A stretch of DNA of 64,000 bases from Steromphala cineraria. Its lineage: Eukaryota; Mollusca; Gastropoda; Trochida; Trochidae. Numbering within the stretch: position 1 is the first letter of the stretch; every line of letters begins with the position of its first letter. The notes below the pieces were generated by a model. That model searched no databases and had not been told where the DNA came from. It saw nothing but the letters and a program-made list of their open reading frames with translations. Location of the stretch: assembly GCA_916613615.1 (NCBI GenBank), contig OU744726.1, forward strand, positions 65,550,987 through 65,614,986, given 5' to 3'. Below, in pieces: positions 22,011 through 33,377 of this stretch. The translations under genes were made by a program, and so were the position numbers.

Positions 22011-22418
22011 ATGGCAAATTACGTCCTGAGACATTATGATTTCCTGATACACGTACTCTCTCAACACGATTACCAGGAAACCTTGAATGATATAAGACAT
22101 ATGACGAGTGGACAGGTGAAGGCAGTCCAAGCGGTTGTGACCCGATTATTGAATGGTCTCATCCCGGTCACACGAACACAGGATCGTGTGTATTTACAAC
22201 CAAACCCAAACAATAATTACTACTCGATTTTACGACGCATGATTCATGGAAATGCCACCCAAGCCTCCGTCAAGCGGAGTCTATTACGACACACCCAGCT
22301 GATTCGATTCATCTTTGATGCCGAGCATTTAAGACACGTGCGGGACGAGGCTAGAAATAACATCCTTCGTCAAGCTAGACGCCAACGACAGAGAAACTTG
22401 GTGGCTAGAGCTGCTTAA
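22011..22418 (+). CDS. Polinton small protein A, unknown function
   Basis: 135 residues from the first ATG, about 60 bp after a GATATAAAG box. The middle has the pattern FLIHVL...VKAVQAVVTRLLNGLIP, then a basic helical C-terminus (RQARRQRQR). The same pattern recurs in the protein encoded at 23260, so the two look like distant paralogues on either side of the ATPase gene. No known domain is recognised. The mostly helical, basic composition would suit a nucleic-acid- or virion-associated protein, but this is not shown. Confidence 0.72.
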   Translation: MANYVLRHYDFLIHVLSQHDYQETLNDIRHMTSGQVKAVQAVVTRLLNGLIPVTRTQDRVYLQPNPNNNYYSILRRMIHGNATQASVKRSLLRHTQLIRFIFDAEHLRHVRDEARNNILRQARRQRQRNLVARAA

Positions 22419-22478
22419 AACAGAGGGTCCCTTCGCTCAAGTTGTCATTCTTATCACAACCGCAAACTGGTCAATACG

Positions 22479-23150
22479 ATGGAGGGCAAGGTATCATGTT
22501 TATTAAAATGTACGACGCCGACCAACTTGGCGGTAGCCGGCTCGAGCGGTTCTGGAAAGACGAGATGGACTAAACGTCTTTTGGAGAATTCGGAATACAT
22601 TTTCGATAAATCGCCCAATCTCATTGTGTATTGCTACGGTGTATGGCAGGATATCTACGGCGAGATGCAACAGTCGATAGATCGCATTCAGTTTCACGAA
22701 GGCTTGCCCAGCGAAAGTAATCTACGCGAGTGGTCTGACCAGTCGGATAAAAACATGATTCTGGTGTTGGACGATCTCATGATGGAGGTATGTAACAGCA
22801 AACTCATGTTAAACGTGTACACCACATTAAGTCATCACCTCGGCATAACGCTGGTAAATCTACAACAGAGCATCTTCCCTCGAGGAACGTATTCTCGCAC
22901 TATCAGCGTGAATACACACCTGTACTGCCTACTCTCCAACCCAAGGTCTGCGAACGAATACAAGATTCTGGCCAGTCAGATATTTCCAGGAGAAAGCAAG
23001 TACTTTTGGGAATCATATAAAGATGCCGTGGAAGGCAGAAAATTTGGTTACCTCATCATTGACGTCTGTCCCTATAGCAACCCCGAATTTGGACGACTGA
23101 GAACGGGCATCTTTCCAGGCGAAGTGTGTACAGTTTACTTTCCTAAATGA
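22479..23150 (+). CDS. Packaging ATPase, FtsK/HerA type
   Basis: 223 residues. The Walker A motif GSSGSGKT is at residues 21-28 and Walker B MILVLDDLM at about 93-101, with DD at 98-99. TLVNLQQSIFPRG probably holds the sensor glutamine (QQS). This short ATPase matches the A32-like genome-packaging ATPases of Polintons and relatives, which move DNA into a preformed capsid. The frame is open. It lies between two small paralogous genes. The start is the first ATG, shortly before the P-loop as in relatives. Confidence 0.93.
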   Translation: MEGKVSCLLKCTTPTNLAVAGSSGSGKTRWTKRLLENSEYIFDKSPNLIVYCYGVWQDIYGEMQQSIDRIQFHEGLPSESNLREWSDQSDKNMILVLDDLMMEVCNSKLMLNVYTTLSHHLGITLVNLQQSIFPRGTYSRTISVNTHLYCLLSNPRSANEYKILASQIFPGESKYFWESYKDAVEGRKFGYLIIDVCPYSNPEFGRLRTGIFPGEVCTVYFPK

Positions 23151-23259
23151 AAATGTATAAATACAACGTCAAGGACGGGACTCGAAACAGTCTTCCTGCG
23201 GACGCGCTACGGACAAGATATATCGCTCGAGACTGCTTTGAGTAGTACATATATCTATC

Positions 23260-23769
23260 ATGAGTCAGTGCATTCGAGATAATCTGGATATACTACACGT
23301 TCTGGGAAAGTCAAAACCCAGGAGTCGAAAAGCCCTTCTGACTTATGTATTGCCATGTCAGTATAGGGCCATTGCTACACTATTATACAACATTATCATC
23401 GGTGTCATACCCTTAAGTCAAGAGGAGGAAAACAAGCTGTACCGCCACAGGAAGATCATTCGCCTATTGACAGCGAAGCGTGGCAGAAGTCATCCCAGAG
23501 TCTTACTCAAACAGGCAGGATTCAAACATAAAAATTTATTAGAGCTGCTTGTGACCTATCATTTCCTCATCCCTCCCTGTGTGCAAGCTCTAGACCGATA
23601 TTTGCAACATGACAAGGCCAATGATACTGTTGTCTCGAGAGACCTACCAACACCTGCTCCAAGCGTCTCAGAAGACGGAAGGGCAGGATGCCCTTCCCCC
23701 AGTTCAGACCCAGACTCCCCAAGTCCAGTCTCCACAGACACCGACTATGAATCATCTGAAGACATGTGA
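23260..23769 (+). CDS. Polinton small protein B, paralogue of protein A
   Basis: 169 residues. LDILHVLGKSKPRSRKALL and YRAIATLLYNIIIGVIPL resemble the core of the protein encoded at 22011, with the same spacing of an ILHVL-like segment, a short basic run, and a hydrophobic helix ending in G-x-IPL. The last 40 residues are a Ser/Pro/Asp-rich tail that overlaps the next gene's start in another frame. A TATA-like TATAAATA lies about 100 bp upstream. Function unknown; the overlap suggests the tail is under weaker constraint. Confidence 0.75.
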   Translation: MSQCIRDNLDILHVLGKSKPRSRKALLTYVLPCQYRAIATLLYNIIIGVIPLSQEEENKLYRHRKIIRLLTAKRGRSHPRVLLKQAGFKHKNLLELLVTYHFLIPPCVQALDRYLQHDKANDTVVSRDLPTPAPSVSEDGRAGCPSPSSDPDSPSPVSTDTDYESSEDM

Positions 23770-24262
23770 AGAGCAGACTAGTGTTAAGCAGGACACTTCG
23801 GATAATAGCGACATGATATCAAGTGAGCCCAATCAAACAGGAGGAGGAAATAAAACAACGATGGACCCAGCCTCACACGATGCATTAGATCAACTGTTAC
23901 AACAGGTTGGCTCGGATAAGCAAAAGGGCAAATTAGTGTCCATGTTGCAGTATCTCAACAAACAGAAACTTCTTGGCAATATCAACTGGAATGACAAGTT
24001 TGAACTCCAAGACAAGGCTGGTCATACCATAAAGGATTCTAATGTGATTGACTTTATTCGACAGTTTGTGTTACAAAGTAATGTTCGAAATCCCATTGGA
24101 TATCAGATGTTTATACGCATGGTAAAGACTCTACCACAATCAAGGCCTTTTTTCCCTCAAGTGGGAAAAGGCAAGAGAAAACGAGCAATGTATGTACAGG
24201 GTAAAGTGAAAGACGGTGTTCCCGGTGTAAAGAAGTTCAAGGCTTTGGAAAATTACTATTAA
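23609..24262 (+). CDS. Polinton protein of unknown function, overlaps preceding gene
   Basis: 217 residues from an ATG inside the previous gene, giving a 161-bp out-of-frame overlap. The first 90 residues are Gln/Thr/Pro-rich and look disordered. The C-terminal half is more ordered, with INWNDKFELQDKAGHTIKDS followed by NVIDFIRQFV, the W-x(n)-G-x-x-I-x-x-S/T-N pattern I associate with an unnamed conserved Polinton protein. It ends in a Lys-rich GKGKRKR tract. AATAAA at 24354-24359 follows. The true start could be a later ATG (23747 or 23812), which would shorten or remove the overlap. Confidence 0.72.
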   Translation: MTRPMILLSRETYQHLLQASQKTEGQDALPPVQTQTPQVQSPQTPTMNHLKTCEEQTSVKQDTSDNSDMISSEPNQTGGGNKTTMDPASHDALDQLLQQVGSDKQKGKLVSMLQYLNKQKLLGNINWNDKFELQDKAGHTIKDSNVIDFIRQFVLQSNVRNPIGYQMFIRMVKTLPQSRPFFPQVGKGKRKRAMYVQGKVKDGVPGVKKFKALENYY

Positions 24263-24834
24263 ATGTCTTGCTTATCCATTGTACCAGAAAATACTTCTTT
24301 TACATCTTTGTGTAAATTGATTTAACTGATTGATGTAGTAAACTATTTTATCAAATAAATTGTTCTCATATCATTACTATTCTGTTGATTATGTGAAAGC
24401 AGGTTGAAAGAAAGACAGACACATTCATTTCATGTTAATATATTTTATATAGACAATCAATGCATACATTACATAAAATCATATATCACAGGGTAGTCAT
24501 ACAAAAATACTGTAGGTACTTGATTCATCATGAGCCAATCTTATCAAATAATAATGTCCACATACACACACACACACATTAAAACATATATACAACACAA
24601 TACATTCAAATTCAATCAAAGTAAACATGTACACTATGTGCAAAATACAAATGTCTGGGAGACTTGATGGAACGAGCAAGGAAAGCGTGTTTAAGCATAA
24701 AGAGTTGTACTCGATGATTTCAAAATCTCTATTAAATGATTTCTGTGTCATCTGAACTGACTTCACGTGTAGAATATGGGCAGAGCTCTATATCCAAAGG
24801 AACCGTGCTAATGCCATCGTCTAAGACCCGGCGC
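24263..24834. other. Convergent intergenic region of the Polinton
   Basis: It separates the plus-strand genes from the 3' end of the polymerase gene. It holds AATAAA (24354-24359, plus) and a short (CA)n run at about 24558-24578. No gene seen. Confidence 0.6.
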
Positions 24835-27800
24835 TTACAGTAAAGGTAGCTCAACCCTCGGCGTCTGCTGATAGGTACACATGGTGTTTCCCCTCAGACG
24901 GAAGCCTCTATTCATTCCCTCGCCAGGAACACCCGTCCGCAGAACTTGTCTAAATGCAGCTAGTGGTGTTCTGAGTGTGCGTTTCGAAATGCCCTTGCTG
25001 GAAAACTTTACCTTCTTTTCGAAGCGTCCAATCATAGCTTTTGTCAAACTGGTTTTCTTCATGACAGAGGTTCGTTTACCTCTTACAGTATATCTTGCAC
25101 GGCGTAGGATACGTTGAGCACAACGTACGCTCGATGTCATGGAAGGCTTGGGCATGCGTTGAAGGGTGATCTGGGCAACTAAATAGGTTTTACTGCAGAG
25201 CCCAATCATTTCGTCTCCTTCGTACTCGAGTTTGAATAAACCTGGTGTACGCTTGTCGTGGAGTGCGTGAATGGAACAGCAATTGCGTGGAAACCATCGC
25301 ATATCATTCTCCAGTTGTTGCTCTACGCAAAGCCCCTTTAACTGGTTGTGGAATGCCACCTGTTTGTCGGGTTTAATCACTTCCGAGAGTGACGAGGCGC
25401 TCAAAGCCATGTAAGCACTGTCTGTATCCATCTCCATATACTCAAAATCACTACGATCGACGTATACGTCCATACAGTCGTAATAGTAACTGAGCATGCG
25501 CAGCTTGGCGTACTGGAGAATGAAATAGCCAAGCTGCACGGGAGTATCGAGACGCAAGAACTTTTTGCCCATCTCGACCTCGAAATAGTCCCCATCCAGA
25601 TTTGTAAGTTTTCTGAATTGCGGAATATTGACTTGGTCACTAGCCTTTGTATGACCATGTACGTAGGACACAGTTTGATGTTTTTCTTTATTGATCAAAA
25701 CCGAACCGTATGCAGAGTTGCCCGTAAGTTTAGCCGTATCCCCACGAATGGCTGCGGAAGGATCGCGGTCGGCTTCTCGTCTCGCTGAACACACATCTCG
25801 AACAAATTGATCAAAACATGCGTTCGGGGTATACTCCACGACTTGGTACACTCGATCTACCATCATTCCATGCTGCAGATACCACTGTAAAAGTGGGGTG
25901 GCGATCATCATTTGTCTAGCCTTAAGCCCACCCACAAGCATGCGGCGTGGTTTGGTGCTCAAGTCGTTCTCCCTGATGTAGTCTTGCATGTGTTCCCCGA
26001 GATCTTCGAATGGAACCTCCGCATTGCAAAACAGGGGAGTCATTTCTTGAAAGTACTCGTATGGGGAGAGCCGTGTACCATGAGGATTCTGGCCAGGAGC
26101 CCACTGTTCCGGAACGTGAATGTCCACTTCCACCATTCCGAACAGTTCCCCCGTTTCCACAGCTTTCAAAATGTCTTGTTGCGAGACCTTACCTCTCTTC
26201 TTTCGTGCGAAAGGCGGTGCACGTTGCTCGACGAATGACTTAAGGTCGTCATTTTCTTGACACTGGCGGTGGTATTCGCATTCCCACATTTCATAGAGTT
26301 GGTAACCCTGACTGCGAATATAAGCAGCTCGTGCTTCAGTGTCTCTGAGACGCTTCTCTAAAAGTTTTCGAGATTTATCTTTGTTGCGCGCATGCATAGT
26401 AAGGTGACATTCGTGTCCGTGGTAATAACAACCATTGAATTCCAGTAGAATGGTCGAGTCTGGAATCCATCCGTCCACCAAGTATGGACCGACTCGTTTT
26501 TCCCGCCCCCAATTGAGTTTATGTTTTATGTCGGCATTGAACTTTTGTTTCATCCAATCCATCCAATCGTACATGGATGTGTACCTGTCTCTGCGTTCGG
26601 GTTTGAAATCGTTCTTGGCTTGCCTGCGCACAAATGCACCTGTTGGCATGGGTTGATCTATGGCCCACAAGTATAAGGCATTCGCGTCATACCCAACAAC
26701 CTTTTTACATCGTTTAGCAGGATTGCCTCTAATCAATGTCCGTTCGGCTTTGTGGTATCTGGTGAAAATAATCGAAGGACCACCGACCACGTTAGCCTTG
26801 ACTGTGTGATAAAGGTCCTCGTTCTTCTTATCAAAGAGAGCAAAGGAGACCCCTTTTTTCTGACTCTCTCGGAACAGTTTTTGTCTGGCCACGCCTGGTA
26901 CCGACATGGTGGTCTTAAAGAGGTCAATACCGTCCTCGAAATAAAACCTTTGCATGGCTTGCACGGCCTCGACAAAAGGACCCACATCGAGATTGTTGTA
27001 CCACTCCAGGAAGTCCCGAAATGTGGACATTCCTTCCCGCCTCCAGACCTCCTCAAGATCTGCATAATTATCTTCGATAGATTTTACCCCGTCATCCAGG
27101 ACAGATTTCTGTTTGAGACTGGAATACCAAGCCTCGCCCAGCGGTGGAAGCCGAGTTTCATTCAACTTTTCTGGGCTGTCGAGGTATTCATACGGGAAAA
27201 AACCTTTCCTTTCCTCTACCCCGAAAGCTTTCAGAAATTGAGCATAGCTCGTTCCTGGAGAGAGATATTGTGTCACGTCAAGAAATTTAAAATTTTGATT
27301 ACTTTGACACAAGTAAGCATTGTTTTTCTTGACTGTGAAAGCTTGAGATTCAGCGACGTGAAGAGAGAGATGTTTTGGAAGCTTCTCTTTGACGATATTC
27401 AAGTCATACCGAGCTGAATTAAAGCCGAGTACAGGGACTTGTGAACAGTACCCCAAAAGCTTACCATAGAGTTTGTTCACATGCTTTTCCCACTTGGCCT
27501 GTGGTGTTGAAGCACTGTCTTTGTCATCCATGTCATCCATATCATCCATATCATCATACATGTCATCATCCATGTCATCATTGTCATCAGCATCACTATT
27601 CATTTTAACACTACCATCATCGTCCTTTTGCCACTTTTCTAACTCCTCAAACACCCATTCATACTTCTCTTTGGCAATCTTAGTGACTTTTTCAGCAATG
27701 ACAGAGATATATTCCATCATAGCAGATATGAGTTCATCGGAATCGGGATTGACAATGCAGTGCGGTGATGTAAACCCTGGTACATTGGAACAGATGCTTA

Positions 27801-30664
27801 CCGAAATGGGGCGATGTTCTTGTGTCCATCTCAATTTCTGCGTTCCAGTGTTGATAGATTTCAAGAAACACTCGAAATCAAACACCACAAACCATGGAAA
27901 AAATCTCTCTCCAGGCGTGACGTGCAAGTCACTCTCATCCAGCTCGTCAAACACTGTTTTTGGGGTGTGATGAAAACCCCCTGGAAATATTAATTTTGTT
28001 TGACCAGTGCATCGGCGCTGGTGTTTCTGCTGTAAATCTATGCGTTTGAAGAGTCTCTCGCACAAAGGACATTGATAGCGCTTACAATACATGTTTATAT
28101 TTGTAATGAGAGACAAGTGTTTCTCATAGAGATTTAAATTCATGTGAACATCAAACAGACCTCGAGTTTTATACACCGGTTGAGCTACCTTTTTCTCGTT
28201 GAGTCTAAATACGTTGACATTGACACGAAAACAAGCTTCGAAATCAGAGAAGTGAGCGGGAGAGAGTCCTTTATACTCTTGGTGAGTTACTTTATCTAAA
28301 GACTCGAGATGATGATGGTTTCGACAGTAGACTACCCACTTATAATATAAATCTTGAGTAGGCTTTTCTAGTGCTTCTCGAGAGGAAGGATCTTTGTGAA
28401 GTGCCAGACAGCGGAAAGCACAGAGGCGATCCTCATAGAATCGTTTTGTGCCCTTGTTACAATCTAGAGAAATAATAGCTGAATGATTTTTCACATAGTC
28501 AGGGAGTATAACCGGGGGATGACCTAAAGGAAAATTCAATCTGAAGGCATAAAACTGTACATTAGTGATCAAAACAGGTTTCCATTTTGTATTGAGACGT
28601 TGTTTTAGGAGAAATGTCATGATATCTAACCTCTGTAATCTCTTGCGCAACTTTTCAAGATCCTTCACTCCTGTGATATAAATTGGATTATTAAAAAGTG
28701 GATCTGCAGCGTAAGGTTTAAAATAGCGATATTCACCCGTTTCCACATTCCTTAGGATGACACCAAATGCCAAATTCAATCTAAAGCTAAAATCTAAGGA
28801 TTGATAAATGTCCCTAGCTTGTTCCATCAACTCATCAATTGTTAAGTTATTGGTGACAGGGAGATTGTATAGCGAAACCACGGATTGGTCCTCAGCTTGG
28901 TCCTTAGCTTGGACCCCGGGTTGAGCCACGGCTTGATCCCCAGGCTGGTTCTGAGCTAGGATAAATGCTGCATTCAGATCATAGGCCTCCTGTAGTTCAG
29001 GGTCGATCACCTCGCCACTCTCCTGGTCTTCCCATGGAGCGGGACCTTCACCCCACGGGCGCTTCACTTTCTTGGCTCCACTGCCGGACTGTGAGGGTAG
29101 CACCCGATGTCCCTTCATCACCTGATGGCGATAGAGAGACTTTTGATCTATGAATCGTCTCTTACAGGTCCGACAGGTTCGCTCCTTTGTTCCTCGATCG
29201 TCGTTGTTTGAAGTTGAGCTAGCTGTAAATATAAACTTAAATGTAATACGGATATAGATAGTAAGTTCACTGATTCAATCACTTGTTTATCGCTGAACAT
29301 ATGATAACAATTCAACATTAATTTAAATTATCTCCCAGAAGTGTAAACAAAATATATTACCTTCACTAGGACCGTGTTGCTCGCCATTAGCCGAGGAAGT
29401 AGAGGGTGCGGACTGTACGGCTGTAAGACAATGATTCATAAACATATATTCATCTTGTGAAACAGATATACCTCTAAGTAAGCGTCCTAATGATCATTTA
29501 GTTCGAGAGTTTCGACTGACATCATAACTTGATAAATCATTAATCATACATATTAAGCATCGGAAACGTTTTCAACATATATGATTACATTGTTTACAAA
29601 ATGATTTCATTATAGTAAAGCAAACTGTTGCATTAAATGTTTTAATCTAACAAACAACATTCATAGACGTTTGACTTACTGGTTTGATGGAACCGACAGT
29701 TGTGCACAGTCAACTCACGTGGAGTGGAGAATACCTCAGAGCAATCCTATACATAGAAGCAATGTTCTAATAGTAGTTGTAATAGTAAACAACCAAACGG
29801 GAATTGAATTCAAAATGCATTATAACAGTTTAAGTATATGGAATGGAATTCCTAGCAGCCTTACTCATAAAGGTGTGTTTAAATGTGTACTAATAGTCAC
29901 ATAACATAATCCCGATATAACATTTTGTGTAAATTTATTTATGATTATGAGAGTATTAAGTTACACCTTTTGTAACAGGATACTATGAAGTCATCAATCA
30001 CACACTTTAAAACAACATTCAATTTGCAAATATGTCAAAATCACTTATTCGCTCAATCTTTAGTATATAGCACATAATACATAGCTAAACCTCGTTACAT
30101 TTCTATTAACATCATGAGAAGTATTCATTCATAAATACAATACAAATACGTTGTATTTTACATATATGTGTAGATATGAAACTTTCTTGTCACAGCAGAC
30201 AAACAACATTGTTTTCACAAAACAGTATCACATGGATTATCATATGTCATTGGGTGTATTGTTTCTTATCTATTGTGTTTTGTTTAATAACATGAATACA
30301 TCATAAAATACATTTACTATTTAGTAACTATAAGTCATAAACATAATCATACTTACGTTGCAATGATATTGAGCTGTGGCGCACTTGTGCTTTTTCATAT
30401 AATGCATTCTGGTGAAGGACTTATCACACTTGTCACAGAGGAATCGTCTCCCCTCGTGAGCTGATCTCTTATGTTGATTGAGATTTGTTGGTGATGAATA
30501 AGTTCTCTCGCATTCCGGACATTTGAATGTACTGCAATCGGATAAAGAACTTGTAAGATGAAATAAACTTTTAAATATATCGTCCTTTTGCAAAAGCAAT
30601 CTTTATGTATTAGTTCTGTTGTATTGATATAAGTCTGTACTTACGGTTTTGATGGTGAATCCAT
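24835..30664 (-). CDS. Protein-primed family-B DNA polymerase with spliced zinc-finger N-terminus
   Basis: The large exon (29222-24835) holds the polymerase. The 3'-5' exonuclease shows as FDFECF (27866-27885) and NSARYD (about 27403-27420). Polymerase motif A is YDANALY (26671-26691), motif B KLTGNSAYG (near 25710) and motif C DTDS (near 25420). Between A and B is the LEFNGCYYHGHECH insert (26404-26445), a nuclease-like module of such polymerases. An acidic Asp/Met tract lies near 27520-27605 and a C2HC finger at 28012-28074. Predicted upstream exons are 30664-30645 (ATG), 30531-30357, 29734-29680 and 29420-29361. All have GT-AG borders and compatible phases, giving 1,565 residues. They add two C2H2 fingers (exon 2) and complete another across the large exon's start (CRTC...H-x5-H). 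Without splicing, the first ATG is 29118 (1,427 residues). No joined sequence is given. Confidence 0.85.
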
Positions 30665-31448
30665 TTTGAACAATTTCCGAGAGCAGAAAACTTGATGTTA
30701 ACAGCAAGAGAGCTAATGAAGGAATGAACACATATGTATGTGTGTACGTATTTCGTAAGTCACACATTCCATTTTTCGCCAGCATAGCTTGAAACATTGA
30801 CTGTTGTCACGACTTTGTTTACCCACACCTCACTCCTAGCCTGCGTCTGGCACGTCCAGAAAGGCTATGTTTATTCACAGGTCACGTCGGGTCAAGGAGG
30901 TGACCATCAGCTGACAATACACACAAGCTAAATGATTTAACAACTCCTTGTAAAATAACAAACTGATAGAATAATCTTTCTAAACCTTTTAAGATGCGAT
31001 TTAATAGTTAAAATAGTCCTGCTTACTAAACACCCTTTACCAATGTTATTCAACTCTGTAATTTATAGTCAGTAATACTTGAATATAGAAATTGCTTGAA
31101 CTATGGTGAACATTGATTGTAACAAGCTGGGGTTCAACAGAGTGTCACCTTAGCTCACAAATATGACTATGCTAAATGCTTTATCAGTTTGTTTCTAGAG
31201 AAACATGTAACAAGATATGATGTGTTGAAAGAATGTAAAACATAGTATTCCTACATCTCATACAGATCATCTATATACTTCAAGTGTACATCAGTGATAT
31301 GTTGTGTTCATTAGGTCATATATACATGGATAATCTAAAGAATGAATTAATATTTCCTCTTGTATTCAAGACGTTTTTTTTAAAATTCAGTTTTGTGAAC
31401 ATAGGTAATGGTTTATATTGAGTTTAGGGTATTCATAGGAAAGAATGT
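30665..31448. other. Polinton region upstream of the polymerase gene
   Basis: No gene seen. It should contain the promoter and 5' UTR of the minus-strand polymerase transcript. It is AT-rich, and no single TATA box could be assigned with confidence. Confidence 0.45.
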
Positions 31449-31896
31449 ATTGTTTCGTCCTCACACATTGGCTAGGTCACGTACGGTTTACACACTCGGG
31501 GTCACGTGAATGGACAGGTGCACATTATCTAGTATACTTTGAATTGACTTTAGTCTCCTTTTACCTGCTAAATAAATCTTCATAGCCTTTACATAAATGT
31601 AATTCTATTCTTGTGCTATATTTTTGTTTTCAGATTAATGACCACTGATATAATTAATACAATCTATGAATTCATTTGTTTCATTCACTTCATAAAATAA
31701 TAGTAATATTTTATCACATTTATCATCTTGCAAAGTCATTGCATTATGAACATTTTAATCAAAACATGTGATGTCATAATCTCATCAGTATATATCTGCC
31801 TTATGACGTCATCCATCTATTTACATCATTTCCGGTTTCAGACATTGCACATTGCACATTGCATACACCCTGTCTGCGTCCACCTTCTATACTACT
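31449..31896 (-). repeat. Polinton right terminal inverted repeat
   Basis: Inverted copy of 16675-17122, same length (448 bp), ending CCACCTTCTATACTACT. A few differences from the left copy are visible near 31470 and 31610. Confidence 0.94.
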
Positions 31897-31902
31897 GTGG
31901 GG
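31897..31902. other. Right target-site duplication of the Polinton
   Basis: GTGGGG, identical to 16669-16674. The DIRS sequence resumes directly afterwards in the same region of its RNase H gene. Confidence 0.93.
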
Positions 31903-33210
31903 CTTAGATGCTCTGTCGTTCGGATGGGAGGGGATGGACGCTTACGCCTTCCCTCCCTGAGCATTCTCACTCAAGTGGTGATGAAGATCGAGGCGACACG
32001 GTTGATCAGGCTGATCTTGATAGCTCTCTTCTGGCCAGCGAGGCCGTGGTTCGTACCTCTTCGGAGGTTGGGCCAGGGTTATCCATTCCCTATTTCTCTC
32101 AGATGGAATCTCTTAGTGAGTCAAGCGGGCGGGTGCACGAGAACCCGCAAGCACTGGATCTCCACGGTTGGCTCGTCTCCAAAAGGGGATGAAACGGACG
32201 GGCTACTCGCAGGAAGTCGTAGCTGCGGTTTCCTCCTCCCAGCTTGGCTCTACTTGCTAGTCGTACGACGTATAGTAGAGTTCATTTGCCACCTTCTGTG
32301 CTGACAGAGGCTGGGACGTCCAGGTAGTGACGACCCCCCAGGTGGCGGGAGGAGAGGGGGCTTAAGGCCTCCTCTATTAACACCCACCTAGCTGCAATCA
32401 GGTCGGTTCTGCGGAAGCGGGACTCCTCTGTGGACATCTCCGTCCTTAAGGAGGTGATCAGGACATACCGTCTGGAGGACAGGCGGCTTAAGCCTAGACC
32501 TCCCGAGTGAGATCTAGCGATCGCCCTCGAGCACCTGTGCTCGGACTCCTACGAGTCCCTGACGGAGTCCTTCATTCCCGACTGACGGGTAAGAACGCCT
32601 TCCTGGTGACCTTGGCTTCGGCCGCCAGGATCTCATAATTGCACGTGCTTCAAGCCGATTTGGGACTTGCTCTGAATTTCGTATGCAAGAACCAGGGGTC
32701 GGATGAACGGGGCAGGGTATTTCACATTCCCGCCCTTTCAGGTTCAGTCTCCCCCACAGACGAGGAGAACAGACTCCTCTGTCCGGTCCGAGGTCCGAGC
32801 TCTTCATGTTATGCGGAACGTACGCGTTCGCTCCGGGGGAGGAGACTAATTCTACCTCACTCCCAGCGTAGCATGAAGGAGATAGACAAACGGTTCCTGG
32901 GCGTCTATCTGCGGTCCGCTATCCTTGACACCTACAAGCCAAGGAGTTAGCTCCGCCAGCTCGTGCTAACCCCCACGGCTTTTTACAGCAGCATAGCTGT
33001 AGTAGACAACATGTCGGACTGTATCTGGAAGTCTGGCATGGTTTTCGCTAACCATTACCGCCGAGATTTGTCCACGGTAGACCTCACGGGCGTGGCCAGG
33101 CTGGGGCCACAGGTGTTGCACAGCACCGATCTTCGGGTTCTGCTCCCCCCAGAGGGGTCGCAGTTCACCGTTAGGTCCTGGGTTGCGTTCTGTTGTTTTA
33201 GCCAGTAAAC
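31903..33210 (+). pseudogene. DIRS RNase H C-terminus and tyrosine recombinase, broken
   Basis: The first bases encode LDALSFGWEGMDAYAFPP, the conserved segment that follows RNase H in DIRS elements. Next come recombinase pieces: KASSINTHLAAIRSVLRKRD near 32370, VLKEVIRTYR near 32445, NFVCKNQGSDERGR near 32675, ENRLLCPVR near 32765, and the C-terminal WKSGMVFANHYRRDLSTVD near 33025-33075 with the catalytic tyrosine setting. They lie in different frames with many stops. The same landmarks occur in the better kept copy at 42190-43260. Confidence 0.88.
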
Positions 33211-33377
33211 TTCGCATCGCACCTCCGTGTCTCGGTTGTTCTTTCTTCTGAGTCGGGGCGGGCTTCCCTCCTTAGCAGGGCACCTGTGCACCCACCTTTA
33301 GTTAGACGATAGTGGGGGGAGTACCTGCTCTCCTGCCGCCTTGCTCTCGCAGCCCTCCACCCTCTGTGGTAGTCGGG

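Larger units (their letters stand above)
16675..31896. mobile_element. Polinton/Maverick (adintovirus-like) element, near-intact, 15,222 bp
   Basis: It is bounded by 448-bp inverted repeats and a 6-bp target duplication, and carries the full Polinton core set: integrase, penton-like and hexon-like capsid proteins, adenain-like protease, packaging ATPase and protein-primed family-B polymerase. Genes from 17377 to 24262 are on the plus strand and converge on the polymerase gene at 24835-30664. Such elements are viewed as self-synthesising transposons or endogenous virus-like agents. Only one small gene looks broken (19696-20027), so the insertion is probably recent. It lies in the RNase H region of a dead DIRS element. 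It can be described as an endogenous virus-like element; activity is not shown by sequence alone. Confidence 0.96.

Noticed and set aside
26752..27417. Plus-strand 221-codon frame opposite the polymerase
   Set aside because: Lies antisense to conserved polymerase sequence; no recognisable domain.
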